A DNA stretch of 64,000 nucleotides from Psychrobacillus sp. FSL H8-0483 (GTDB taxonomy: Bacteria; Bacillota; Bacilli; Bacillales_A; Planococcaceae), in assembly GCF_038637725.1 (NCBI RefSeq), contig NZ_CP152052.1:2401501-2465500 (forward strand). The letters run 5' to 3'. The translations under genes were made by a program, and so were the position numbers. This document shows, one piece after another, positions 25,874 to 35,162 of this stretch. Within the stretch, counting starts at the first letter, position 1, and each line of letters opens with the position of its first letter. Below the pieces are notes generated by a model. It was not told the origin of the DNA, made no database searches, and saw only the letters and a list, made by a program, of their open reading frames with translations.

Positions 25874-26074
25874 TCAATTTATTTTTGAATTTTCTTTTCC
25901 TTGTTTTTTGGCAATGTTTTCGTCTTCAGATAAAAGATCCTTTGTTGAGTTTTTAAACTCTCTTAATGTAGAACCAAATGCTTTTCCGATTTCAGGTAAC
26001 TTTGATGGTCCAAAAACAATAAGAGCAATTACCAAAATCAATAACAACCCTGGAATTCCTAAGTTTTGAATCAT
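25874..26074 (-). CDS. tatA: Twin-arginine translocase subunit TatA
   Basis: A 66-residue protein: N-terminal membrane helix ([20 protein letters not shown]), the [11 protein letters not shown] hinge, then an amphipathic helix and an acidic/Lys tail. This is the TatA/E topology that forms the Tat pore. The ATG at 26074 is favoured, 5 bases after GGGGGA; an upstream TTG is inside the ribosome site. No tatC is present in the window. The multicopper oxidase encoded two genes upstream has a Tat signal, so this may be a dedicated TatA. Confidence 0.92.
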   Translation of the reverse strand: MIQNLGIPGLLLILVIALIVFGPSKLPEIGKAFGSTLREFKNSTKDLLSEDENIAKKQGKENSKIN

Positions 26075-26195
26075 GATATCCCCCAATTTTCAAAATTATT
26101 TTTTACTGGACTAATATATTCCTATTGAATTATTTATCAAAAATAATCATCTAAATTGATACTCTTCCCAAGCCCTTTTAAACCTCTAGAATCAT

Positions 26196-27365
26196 TTAAT
26201 ATTTAACAAAAAATGCTGTTAAATACATGATTAGTAGTCCAAGCGAGAAGCCACCTAAATTCATCCAAGAAACAGTTGGTTCCAAATGTTTCTTATGTTC
26301 GTTTATTAACATTTTAGTTATTACATAAATTACTTGTAAAATGGCACCTGCACCAATTCCTAAAAACAAAGCTCCGAAAATCGGTGAAAAAATGAATCCT
26401 CCAAACCAAGTTCCTAAGATAGCAGGAGCACCTGCTATTAATCCAAGTAAGACGAAATCGCGAATGCGAGGTTTTATTTTCAATAAAGGAGCAGCGATTC
26501 CTATACCCTCCGTGATATTGTGAAGAGTAAACCCAATGATTAAAAATGTTCCTAGCGCAGCTTCACCTAGGGAAAAAGAAGTACCTATTGCCAAACCTTC
26601 CCCAAAGTTATGAAGCCCAATTCCAGCAGCCATTAACAAAGAGATATTGAAAGGGGAAGAAACTTTCTTTTCTTGCTTTCTTTGTTGGTACTGATCAAAT
26701 CCAATTAATAATAGGAAAGTTAGTAATGCTCCTAGAATTACCACCATATGTCCTTGGAAAACTAAGGGGGCTTCAGCACCAATTTCAAAACCATCAACTA
26801 AAGTTCCAATAAATAAGAATGAAAGTAATCCAACCGTAAGAGCAAGGATTGCGTTAATCCATTTTCGAGAGAAACGTTTCATAAACGGATACCATAATAA
26901 TCCTAACGTAATTGGAATAACCCCTACATAAAAACCGATGAATCCATACTGAAGGAAATTACTCAAACTACTTTCTGGAGTGAGCGTAGCAGCTGCAATG
27001 TCACCCTCTGTAATAATCCCGTTTTCGGTAATTAGCTTAATTCCATGTGGATCGCCTTGTACCCATGGATAATTAATGGTTACTGTTCCTTCTTCAAAAC
27101 GTTTTAATGTTGCTGAAGGAGTGACACTAAAACCCCATATTGAATCATCGACTATTACTTGAGATAGTGTAATTGACTCCGGACCAGTATTACTAATCGA
27201 TAATTCAAATCCGTCATTTGTTGTCTTTATCTGTTCAATATTTAATACCTCTATTGGTGCAGCAGGGTCTTTTTCAATACCAGCGCCATTTACCATCACC
27301 CATGCTACTACTGCTATAAGTAGCAATAGGGGTATTAATCCTGAAATTAACCATTTAACCTTCAT
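26196..27365 (-). CDS. ZIP-family metal transporter-like membrane protein with an N-terminal extracytoplasmic domain
   Basis: A 389-residue protein. An N-terminal anchor (residues about 5-25) is followed by a roughly 115-residue beta-rich domain (FELSISNTGPESITLSQVIV), probably extracellular. The C-terminal part has eight helices with the two ZIP metal motifs HNFGEG and HNITEG. ZIP proteins import Zn, Fe or Mn. The extra domain is unusual. It is 15 bases downstream of the multicopper oxidase gene, so they share a transcript; it may supply metal to or act with the oxidase. Direction and metal are unproven. Confidence 0.8.
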   Translation of the reverse strand: MKVKWLISGLIPLLLLIAVVAWVMVNGAGIEKDPAAPIEVLNIEQIKTTNDGFELSISNTGPESITLSQVIVDDSIWGFSVTPSATLKRFEEGTVTINYPWVQGDPHGIKLITENGIITEGDIAAATLTPESSLSNFLQYGFIGFYVGVIPITLGLLWYPFMKRFSRKWINAILALTVGLLSFLFIGTLVDGFEIGAEAPLVFQGHMVVILGALLTFLLLIGFDQYQQRKQEKKVSSPFNISLLMAAGIGLHNFGEGLAIGTSFSLGEAALGTFLIIGFTLHNITEGIGIAAPLLKIKPRIRDFVLLGLIAGAPAILGTWFGGFIFSPIFGALFLGIGAGAILQVIYVITKMLINEHKKHLEPTVSWMNLGGFSLGLLIMYLTAFFVKY

Positions 27366-27380
27366 TTTAGTGGACCTCCT

Positions 27381-28394
27381 TTACTCTACTTCGAAAAATC
27401 CCATCCAGCCCAATTCCGCAAATTCGCTTACATGAGCATGAAACATATACTTCCCTTTATAAGGAAAACGAACTTCTATTATTCCACGTTCTCCCTGACA
27501 TTGCATGATTGTATCTGTAAATTGTGAGGGGTTATCGTTTCGGCCTGTTGGATAATACGTAAAATAATTAGCATGTAAGTGGAAAGAATTTAGTAAATCG
27601 TATTCAGTTAAATTGCTCAGGTAAATTCGGACGAGCTGATCTTTCTTGATTTTAATAGGATGATTCATAAATGCATTTGCATATCCGTTTACTGTATAAA
27701 ATTCATTTTCTCCATCTAAATCTAAGTCAAATCCATTCATGACCATGTTCAATTCCATTGCCGGTTCTCTTGGCTTTTTTGGATCAATAATAAAATTACC
27801 GTATAATCCTTTATGAATATGTCGTGCTAATGGGAGGACATGGCAATGGTAAATTTGCAATCCATATGGGTTTGCTTCAAACTCATACGTGAATTTTTGT
27901 CCGGGATAAATGGAATCAAGTCCATCCATTTCTGGTGGGTGAATTCCATGAAAATGGATGGAGTGAGGATGACTTCCACCATTCGTAAAGTGAAACCGTA
28001 GAAGATCCCCCTCCGTACAACGAAAGGTCGGTCCAGGAATCGTTCCGTTATATGTCCATCCAGGAAATTTAATTCCTTTAGCAATTTCGATTTCCTTATC
28101 AATCGCGATGACATCATATTCCCTTAATGTTTGACCATTTGGTAGAGTACTCACTTTTCCATAGTCAAACGCAGTAAGTAACTTTTCAGCCATTAAATAG
28201 CCTTCAGTTTTTGATAGATCCTCAATGTTATTGCTGTGATTCATGTGATTGTGATCATTCTTGTTGTGTGAAGCCGCATTTACAGTGGGCGTAAGTCCTG
28301 AAATTGTATTTAAAAAATAACTCCCCGCTAATCCAATAACTCCTGCAGATCCTAACTTCAAAATGTCTCTTCTTGTTAAATTGCTTTTGTCCAT
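27381..28394 (-). CDS. Tat-exported multicopper oxidase
   Basis: A 337-residue two-domain cupredoxin enzyme. The N-terminus is a Tat signal (LTRRDILKLGSAG, RR at residues 8-9). Copper-binding clusters are HSIHFHGIHPPEMDG (about 138-152), YHCHVLPLARHIHKGLYG (about 181-198), SFHLHANYFTYYP, and the C-terminal MFHAHVSEFAELGWMGFF. These resemble the type 1, 2 and 3 sites of two-domain oxidases and nitrite-reductase-like proteins. A His/Asn/Met-rich linker (HNKNDHNHMNHSNN) near residues 42-55 may bind copper. It probably oxidises Cu+ or another metal outside the membrane, fitting the nearby copper operon. It is the first gene of the operon with the ZIP-like gene and probably tatA. Confidence 0.85.
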   Translation of the reverse strand: MDKSNLTRRDILKLGSAGVIGLAGSYFLNTISGLTPTVNAASHNKNDHNHMNHSNNIEDLSKTEGYLMAEKLLTAFDYGKVSTLPNGQTLREYDVIAIDKEIEIAKGIKFPGWTYNGTIPGPTFRCTEGDLLRFHFTNGGSHPHSIHFHGIHPPEMDGLDSIYPGQKFTYEFEANPYGLQIYHCHVLPLARHIHKGLYGNFIIDPKKPREPAMELNMVMNGFDLDLDGENEFYTVNGYANAFMNHPIKIKKDQLVRIYLSNLTEYDLLNSFHLHANYFTYYPTGRNDNPSQFTDTIMQCQGERGIIEVRFPYKGKYMFHAHVSEFAELGWMGFFEVE

Positions 28395-28487
28395 CAGTTT
28401 TTTACCCCCTCAAAAAAGTTTCCTTCAGGAAAATTAAAAGTATTTAATAACACTTTATTCGATGGGACAAATATTTGTCAATACATT

Positions 28488-28516
28488 TTTTTATTTATTT
28501 ATTTTTTTTTTTTTTA
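28488..28516. other. Poly-T/AT tract upstream of the multicopper oxidase gene
   Basis: A nearly pure T tract (interrupted by a few A) of about 29 bases. It could bend DNA or act as an UP-type element on the minus strand. The rest of 28395-28650 shows nothing else I can support. Confidence 0.4.
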
Positions 28517-28650
28517 AGTTATCCTGATGCAAAAACTGTTAAGTGTTATGCATCCGATAAATAGGAATACAATTTCGAAAGGATTTTCAACTGGAAAATA
28601 AGATACATCGTGGGCTTGTATGAAATTGTTAGGGAGAATGAATGAAAAAA

Positions 28651-29032
28651 GGGGCTATCCTTAAAGTAATATATGACTGAAAGATGGTCCCTTTTCCAAT
28701 GTATTGATTTCCGTTCCAGACGGACGCTTTCCGCGGGCATGACTTCAGTCTCCTCAGGCCAACACGATGTTGGTCACAAAGGCGTTGCCACACGAGGTGG
28801 CGTTCATAGCCTTTGTTCCTTTGTTTGCTCCTGCGGGGCCTTCAGCTCATGCACCTGCCGCTTCGCTTTCGGTGCAGAAAACATCTGCTATTCCCGCTGG
28901 AGTCGCCGTCTTTCACTACAAACAATTGCCTACAAAAAATAGTAGTTTAATAAAAAGTATACAAAAAACAGGTGTAGAAAAAGACTCGTTTTTCTATACC
29001 TGCTTCAATTTATGGGCTTATTGGACAGCCCC
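28651..29032 (+). repeat. MITE-like element, copy B (382 bp)
   Basis: Ends GGGGCTATCC (28651) and GGACAGCCCC (29023-29032). It carries the same GACGGACGCTTTCCGCGGGC core and 3' hairpin as copy A. It has about 60 bp of extra sequence near 28760-28830 (AACACGATGTTGGTCACAAA, then GTTGCCACACGAGGTGGCG) that is absent from copy A. Confidence 0.8.
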
Positions 29033-29359
29033 TCTGATTATACAAATACCATTATCAAGATGCCTTTCTTGTGCAGGTTAATGTTTTACACAACATTCAT
29101 AATGAACAAAAGCCCATAAGGTAAATGAATCCCGAGGAAGCTTATTTTTTCCTAAAGAAAAGGAAATTTGAGTTCATATCTATACGGGATATAGGAACGG
29201 AAAAATAGTTTCGTTTAAAAAGAAATACATTAACTGGTCAATTCGCTCCGCAGATGTTAGAGGCCTTATTTCGAAAAGTTTACCGTCCTATTATTTGATT
29301 CAGTATAGAATGATTTTTAGCAAATTACTCATCCTATAAAAAAGGAGATGAAATCTATT

Positions 29360-29689
29360 ATGCGGAAAATCTTTATTGTATTTGGAATTTTTATTACAGT
29401 TAATTTAGCACCAACACATATCCCAGCTATTGCTCCTTCACAAAAGGAAATTCCTGCCTATGCTGAGTGGGGAAAGCTCGCTATGAAAGAAACACAAGCA
29501 AAATATCCTAATGCGAAGATTATTGACTACCTGCATGAAGGAAGAGAATCTAAAGAGGATTCGACAATTGAAAAGTTTAAGCTATGGTTAAAGGATGGGG
29601 ACAAAGAATTCGGTGTTTTTGTAAGAATTGAGTTTATTACCGAAACTGAAAAAGTGGTTAATATTGAATTTCAAGAAACTTCTAGATAA
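29360..29689 (+). CDS. DUF3889-like secreted protein
   Basis: A roughly 109-residue protein with an N-terminal signal peptide (IFIVFGIFITVNLAPTHIPA). The body YAEWGKLAMKETQAKYPNAK, then VFVRIEFITETEKVVNIEF, matches the short secreted Bacillus DUF3889 proteins. AAAGGAG ends directly before an ATG at 29348, which is too close, so the ATG at 29360 is preferred. The 29033-29347 stretch before it holds only AT-rich sequence. Function unknown. Confidence 0.7.
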   Translation: MRKIFIVFGIFITVNLAPTHIPAIAPSQKEIPAYAEWGKLAMKETQAKYPNAKIIDYLHEGRESKEDSTIEKFKLWLKDGDKEFGVFVRIEFITETEKVVNIEFQETSR

Positions 29690-29761
29690 TCTATCACGGT
29701 CGTGTCCAAATACATTTTGTTGTTGTTTCCTCCATTAGCCATTATACTGTTGTACTGATTA

Positions 29762-30490
29762 TTAATTGTTTTCAGGTTCATCCTGTTTGAATGTAATGGA
29801 CTTTGACTTTGCTTTATACATTTGTCCGTCCCAAAAGTAATCAATAATCAAATGACCAAGAATACCTCCATAAACACTGTTATCACGTACTACATAAGCA
29901 TTGATCTTTCCTTTTAAGGTTCCATTTTCAATAGAATATTCTATGGTGTCGGTACTGACAGATGGATCACGAGGATTAGTGAAATTATACTTGGAAATAT
30001 CGATTTTATATTCCTTTTTATCTGCAAGAATATTCACAATATTTCCATGCTTTTCTATTTTTACAAGGCGATTCATGGTCAAGTTGGGTTGCTCAATTGG
30101 AGCCTCTTCATATCTTCGGTACGGATCTTGTATTTGATTTAGGATATGAATATCCTTAAGAGGCTTTCCAATTCCAGCTTTATCATTATTTAACACAATG
30201 ATAACATCTTCTAACGTGTCATCATTTATATCTACGTTATATAATGCTGGATCGTACTTTCCATGGTACCAATGGGGAAAGTTATAAACTAATTCACCTC
30301 GGTCACCAATTTGAACGGTAAAATTTCCATAATCCATCCAGCTTTTTTTATCGGCTATTAAGTAAATTCTGTTATACCATATTTCGGATGGTATGCTTAA
30401 GAGCACCACTCGGTCACTTGCATCATTCTTTTCCAAATTCATAAATAACATCAATAGTATAAAAAAACTTGGATTAATTTTGTTTATCAT
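29762..30490 (-). CDS. Secreted protein of unknown function
   Basis: A 242-residue protein with an N-terminal hydrophobic segment (PSFFILLMLFMNL) followed by a largely beta, hydrophilic body. The segment YNVDINDDTLEDVIIVLNND looks like an FG-GAP/calcium-loop type repeat often seen in extracellular proteins. I cannot assign a family. AAAGGAG precedes the ATG by 6 bases. It is a single gene convergent with the DUF3889-like gene. Confidence 0.68.
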   Translation of the reverse strand: MINKINPSFFILLMLFMNLEKNDASDRVVLLSIPSEIWYNRIYLIADKKSWMDYGNFTVQIGDRGELVYNFPHWYHGKYDPALYNVDINDDTLEDVIIVLNNDKAGIGKPLKDIHILNQIQDPYRRYEEAPIEQPNLTMNRLVKIEKHGNIVNILADKKEYKIDISKYNFTNPRDPSVSTDTIEYSIENGTLKGKINAYVVRDNSVYGGILGHLIIDYFWDGQMYKAKSKSITFKQDEPENN

Positions 30491-30564
30491 ACTAACTCTC
30501 CTTTAGTCCTTAAGGTTCCCAATTGGTAGCTAAAAAAACAAGTCAGTATGAATTTTAATAAATC

Positions 30565-30602
30565 CTTATTTCACTAAACTGCTTCTTTAGTCGAGTAAGA
30601 AA
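30565..30602. repeat. Isolated palindromic repeat unit (same family as 54.9-61.1 kb sites)
   Basis: CTTATTTCACTAAACTGC, then TTCTTTAGTCGAGTAAG, is a copy of the A-form palindrome. A hairpin GTTGTCGCAGCGAC follows directly. It lies just downstream of the 30645 acetyltransferase stop, 24 kb from the main cluster. Confidence 0.6.
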
Positions 30603-30644
30603 AGTTGTCGCAGCGACCTACTTTAGAACACTTGGCCACGAAAT

Positions 30645-31208
30645 TTAAACAAGTCTATAAATAAGATTGAAATCTTCTTTTATGATGGAGTACATATATA
30701 AATCATCGAATTTACCACATGTAAATTCATAATGTCTCAGCAAGCCTTCTCTTCTAAATCCTTGCTTCTCTACTAGTTTTTGTGATGAAAGATTAGCAGG
30801 TTCAATTAAAGCCTCAATTCGTTCTAAATGATAGTGATGATAACCATACTTAACAACGGCTTCCAATGCTTCACTTGCTATACCTTTTCCCCAGTAATCT
30901 TTGCTTAATTCATATCCAATTTCAGCTCGGGAATGTTTTGTAAGCATATTAAGAAATCCACAACTTCCTATCACCTTACCAGAATCTTTTAGTGTAATCC
31001 CCCATCTAATACCTGTGCCTTCTTCGTATATAGATGTATACCAGTTAATTTCATCCCATGCATCTTTTACAGTTTGGAAGGGTTCTAACCCCATAGGTTT
31101 TACAACATCTATATCCGATAGATATGTAAACATATCAAATGCATCTTCTTTTTTTACTTCTCTTAAAATTAATCTACTTGTTTCAATTATTGGAAATTCT
31201 TTTTCCAT
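30645..31208 (-). CDS. GNAT family acetyltransferase (RimJ/RimL type)
   Basis: A 187-residue GNAT with LILREVKKEDA near the N-terminus and the motif A region IGYELSKDYWGKGIASEAL at about 97-115. It ends in motif B SQKLVEKQGFRREGLLRHY. This is the RimJ/RimL subfamily, which acetylates protein or small-molecule amines. The ATG has GGGGAGAAAA upstream. Its stop is followed by a palindromic repeat. The 31209-31672 gap has no supportable feature. Confidence 0.87.
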   Translation of the reverse strand: MEKEFPIIETSRLILREVKKEDAFDMFTYLSDIDVVKPMGLEPFQTVKDAWDEINWYTSIYEEGTGIRWGITLKDSGKVIGSCGFLNMLTKHSRAEIGYELSKDYWGKGIASEALEAVVKYGYHHYHLERIEALIEPANLSSQKLVEKQGFRREGLLRHYEFTCGKFDDLYMYSIIKEDFNLIYRLV

Positions 31209-31672
31209 TATTTTTTTCTCCCCTCGTGAATTAATAGAGTTAAAAAAAACATTGAAACAACCAATTATCTTTAATTAACTAATTCAATCATTACTTAATT
31301 TAAACTATTAATCAACGCTCTTTTGCGCCAAGACACAAAATATTGTATTAATGCTAATCTGTAAGTTTTCAAATAGGAATAGAGTAATCAATCCACATCT
31401 AAAACTTCAACGCTTGCAACTGAAAGTTCAGTTGGAAACGCTTGACCTAGTCAGCCTTATTGCAACTCGCATGGGTAGACCTGCTTCCTAGTACAAAAGT
31501 GGTTTTATTCAAATATTTTCTCTGGAATATTTTCGAAATATTGCGAGATATTAAATTCACGTTTATAGTATTAGCATGGGGTAATATTTGTCGGAGTATT
31601 TCATTAACTATAAGTTTATTAATAGTTACAAGCTACATACTTTCCTATAGTTGATTTTTTAAGGGGATTTTT

Positions 31673-32447
31673 ATGGATTATAAAATTGTTTTTTTCGATG
31701 TAGATGGAACTATTACACACCATGAAGATGGAAGTATTTCGAATAATACCAAAGAAGCTATAAAATTATTAATAAACAAAGGAATAAGAGTGGTAGCGGC
31801 CACCGGAAGACCTTTTTCCATGTGCAAAGAAATAAGAGAAATAGGAATAGATACTTTCATCACAGCAAATGGTGGGTATGTGAAGCACGATCAAAAGGTG
31901 ATTCATAAAGTTCCGATGGATAAAAATTTAATGCAAGAAGTGTTTAAATTTGCCTTAGCACAGAATCATGGACTGTCATTCTTCACGGAAGATTTTTGCA
32001 TGAATGGGGTTAAAGATATTAAAATACTAAAAGCATTGAAGGAAACTTTGTCAATAAAAGATTACCCTCCAATAAATCAACTGATTTATCAACAAGAAGT
32101 GTACTTAATGTGTTTGTATGACTACTGATGAAGCGGTTGAGAAATACATACATAAATTTCCGCAGCTAACCTTTAAAAGATGGCACCCTTTCGTGTTAAA
32201 TGTATTACAAGAAGAGGTGTCTAAATCTTTAGCCATTATGAAAGTTTTACAGTCTTTTGATATTGATAGATCAGAAGCTATCGCATTTGGTGATGGAGAG
32301 AATGATATTGACATGCTGGAATTAGTAGGACTTGGTGTAGCCATGGGAAATGGGAATGAAAAATTAAAAAGTGTTGCGGATTTCGTTACTAAAAAGTCAA
32401 GTGAAGACGGAATCGAATATGCCTTAAAAAAGTATGGAATCATTTAA
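31673..32447 (+). pseudogene. Cof-type HAD phosphatase, frameshifted near 32118
   Basis: Two overlapping reading frames together give the full length of a YkrA-like Cof HAD phosphatase (about 257 residues). The first (31673-32128) has DVDGTITHHEDG and ATGRPFSM (motifs I and II). The second (from about 32118) has VSKSLAIMKVL and FGDGENDIDML (motif IV). YLMCLY continues naturally into TTDEAVEKY if one base is changed or skipped near 32117-32122. It is therefore one gene split by a single frameshift, either a real pseudogene or a sequence error. GGGGATTTTT precedes the ATG. Confidence 0.85.
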
Positions 32448-32499
32448 GCATTAACTAAAGACATTTTACAACATATTCATTACTTTGGGAGCGATTAGA

Positions 32500-32970
32500 T
32501 TGATAGATATGTTTCTGTATAATTGGCAAATCAGAGAAGATTGGTTTAAATGGTGTGAGACAATTTCAAATGAAGAACTCACAAAAAAACGTATCGGTGG
32601 GATGGGAAGCATTTTACATAATTTATTTCATGTCATTGATTGCGAACAAATATGGGTTAATCAAATGCAAGGAACACCTGTTATCTTGCAAGATATGAAT
32701 AAAATGTTGAACCTTCACGAGGTTAGAGCATTTTCTAATTTAACACAACCAGTTACACAGAGCTTTATAAAATCATATACTTCTGAAGTTGAGGACAGAA
32801 TTTTGGTAATTAAAAGGAAAAATGGTACTACGAGATCACTCTCATACGATAAAATACTTAGACATATCTTTTCACATGAGATCCATCATATTGGACAATT
32901 ATCTGTTTGGGCTAGAGAAATAGGATTGAAACCTGTCTCTTCTGATATTATTTTTAGAGAATTAGATTAA
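32500..32970 (+). CDS. DinB family protein
   Basis: A 156-residue four-helix-bundle protein of the DinB/YfiT superfamily. Metal-ligand histidines are in GSILHNLFHVIDCEQIW and in the C-terminal HIFSHEIHHIGQLSVWARE. Family members act as thiol-dependent transferases (bacillithiol S-transferase) or have unknown roles. The start is TTG at 32500, giving the standard MIDMFLYNWQ N-terminus, 9 bases after GGGAG; an ATG at 32509 and a TTG at 32485 fit less well. Confidence 0.85.
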   Translation: MIDMFLYNWQIREDWFKWCETISNEELTKKRIGGMGSILHNLFHVIDCEQIWVNQMQGTPVILQDMNKMLNLHEVRAFSNLTQPVTQSFIKSYTSEVEDRILVIKRKNGTTRSLSYDKILRHIFSHEIHHIGQLSVWAREIGLKPVSSDIIFRELD

Positions 32971-32999
32971 AAACGTTTATTTAATTGTTTAATAAGGCA

Positions 33000-33545
33000 T
33001 CATTCATTAAATCTTCCCATAACAACGGTGTTGTAATATTGACCGTCTGAAAGGATTTTGTCATTCTCTAAGATGCCTTCTGTTTTAAAACCAAACTTTT
33101 TATAGAGTTCTATCGCTTTGTTATTTGTTTCTAAAACATTTAAAGTTATTTTATTAATTCTGTTTGAATCTGACCAAGAAATGGATTCTTTTAAAAGGTT
33201 TGTTCCAATACCGAATCCCCAATAATCTTTTAATACACAGACTCCAAATTCTACTTTATGCGCGTATCGTTTCAAGAGGTTTCCTTCACATCTTGAAAAT
33301 CCGACAATCTTGTCGTTCATAACGGCAACCAGAAAAAGGTTTCTCTTATTCTCCGTATCGGTTTTGATTAATTTCTCAAAACCAGGTGTGTCTATATATC
33401 CTTCCCCTTTTTCTCTATCGAGGTTTTCAGTCTCTCCATCAATCTGTAATCTGATTTCAGACAAATTCTTTGCGTCTTTATTAATTGCAGATCTTACTAT
33501 GTAGCTTACTCCGTTAACAATAAATTCCTTTTGATCCATTTTCAT
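33000..33545 (-). CDS. GNAT family N-acetyltransferase
   Basis: A 181-residue GNAT. Motif A VCVLKDYWGFGIGTNLLKE lies at about 103-121 and motif B NNKAIELYKKFGFKTEG near 143-159. GGAGGG is 7 bases before the ATG at 33545; an upstream in-frame GTG lies inside the ribosome site. Its N-terminal IVRSAINKDAKNLSE resembles RimI-like proteins. Substrate unknown. Confidence 0.85.
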   Translation of the reverse strand: MKMDQKEFIVNGVSYIVRSAINKDAKNLSEIRLQIDGETENLDREKGEGYIDTPGFEKLIKTDTENKRNLFLVAVMNDKIVGFSRCEGNLLKRYAHKVEFGVCVLKDYWGFGIGTNLLKESISWSDSNRINKITLNVLETNNKAIELYKKFGFKTEGILENDKILSDGQYYNTVVMGRFNE

Positions 33546-33603
33546 CTTTATTCCCTCCACTAAATAATTGTTTACCCCTTTTTTAAAAACGAAGGAGAAC
33601 CTC

Positions 33604-34650
33604 TCATGAATTACTCATAATAAAAGGGATTAAATAATCAGCATCCTTACTCACTCCGCATATTAATGCTGAAGCCCGCTGATACTGCCAAGGTAAACCA
33701 ATAAAGTATAATCCCTTAATCGGACTTATTCCTCTCTGATGAATAGGGTGTCCACTTGGTGTAGTGACTCCTTCAATATTAATCCATTTATAAGAAGGGA
33801 CAAAGCCAGTTGACCATATAATGACATCGAAATTCATGATACTGTTATCTTCAAATGTTACTGCTTTCCCTTGTATATTTATTACCCTTGGCTTAATATT
33901 CATTTCTTCCTTAGCTATTAATTTTTTGAGCTCGTAGCCAAAGATTGGGTCGCTTTGTTTTCTAAACCATTTTCCTTTACTTGTATCAACTCCTGCATAT
34001 AATAAACCAACAAGTTTTAACCAACTAAAAATAGTTTTACCCATAATTTGAACTGGTAAAAACTTAAATGGATGGCTTACCGCCAAAGTCACTTCAGTTG
34101 ATTGTGCTAACTCAACCGCAATCTGCGTGCCTGAATTACCACCTCCTACAACTAATACAGAACCTTGAGGTAATTGATTGGACGAGGTATACGAAGAAGA
34201 GTGAAGGTGGAACACATCCGTATTACCTTTGTCTATCACAGCAGGAATAAAAGGTTTTTGAAATGCGCCAGAAGCAATAATTACTTGTTTACCTTCCATT
34301 ACCCCGTGATTGGTTAATACTTCAAAAGCCTCTTTTTTCTTTTTAACTTCCATTACAGAGGTATCGAGCTTTATCCGTAGATCAAAATGAGTTACATATT
34401 TCTCTAAATAATTTGCCATTTCATCTTTTGTTGGAAATCCTTCCGGTGAGCCATCCATAGGTAATGAAGGTAAGGAGCTATATTTACGAGGTGTAAACAA
34501 TACCAAAGAATCATAGCGTTTTCTCCAAGAATCCCCCACCCTTGATTGTGAATCTAAAATAACGAAGGAAATTCCTTGTTGTTTTAAAGAATAGCCCATA
34601 GCTATACCAGCTTGTCCTGCCCCAACCACAACAACATCATAGATCTTCAT
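33604..34650 (-). CDS. FAD-dependent NAD(P) oxidoreductase (CzcO/flavin monooxygenase-like)
   Basis: A 348-residue protein. The FAD motif VVVVGAGQAGIAMGYSLKQQG is near the N-terminus; the NADPH motif VLVVGGGNSGTQIAVELAQS lies near residues 168-187. The linker WRKRYDSLVLFTPRKYSSLP matches flavin monooxygenase-type proteins, and IIWSTGFVP sits near the C-terminal GxGxxx site. GGGGGA precedes the ATG at 34650 by 10 bases; an upstream start adds 11 residues. Likely a Baeyer-Villiger/FMO-type or related oxidoreductase with unknown substrate. Confidence 0.85.
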   Translation of the reverse strand: MKIYDVVVVGAGQAGIAMGYSLKQQGISFVILDSQSRVGDSWRKRYDSLVLFTPRKYSSLPSLPMDGSPEGFPTKDEMANYLEKYVTHFDLRIKLDTSVMEVKKKKEAFEVLTNHGVMEGKQVIIASGAFQKPFIPAVIDKGNTDVFHLHSSSYTSSNQLPQGSVLVVGGGNSGTQIAVELAQSTEVTLAVSHPFKFLPVQIMGKTIFSWLKLVGLLYAGVDTSKGKWFRKQSDPIFGYELKKLIAKEEMNIKPRVINIQGKAVTFEDNSIMNFDVIIWSTGFVPSYKWINIEGVTTPSGHPIHQRGISPIKGLYFIGLPWQYQRASALICGVSKDADYLIPFIMSNS

Positions 34651-35162
34651 ATCATCTAGTCCCCCAAATCTACTAAATCTCAACCTCCAATTAATTATAG
34701 GTTTAATTTTCCATAAATTAAAGTAAATAAATCTCCTTGTAAAAACTTCTGAAAAATAACTTGCCCCATAAGAAAAAGACTTTGGTACTTATTTAATACG
34801 CAAACCAGTAGTCCAAGAACCAACTTATACGATTACTTAGATAAGAAAAAGGGCTGTCTCCTAAGTCATTTAGTGACTGAGAGATGGTCCCCTTTTTTCT
34901 ATGCACTGATTTCCGTTCCAGACGGACGCTTTCCGCGGGCATGGCTTCAGTCTCCTCGTCGCTTCACTCCTGCGGGGCCTTCAGCTCATGCACCTGCCGC
35001 TTCGCTTTCGGTGCAGAAAACATTTGCTATTCCCGCTGGAGTCGCCTTCTTCCACTACTATCAAACACCAACAAACAATAGTGATTTACTAAAAAAGTAT
35101 ACAAAAAACAGGTGTAGAAAAAGACTATTTTGATCTGACCCAAAAAAGTTAGACATATTTAG

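Noticed and set aside
31460-31654. A 64-residue frame upstream of the Cof phosphatase
   Set aside because: No ribosome site and no recognisable domain.
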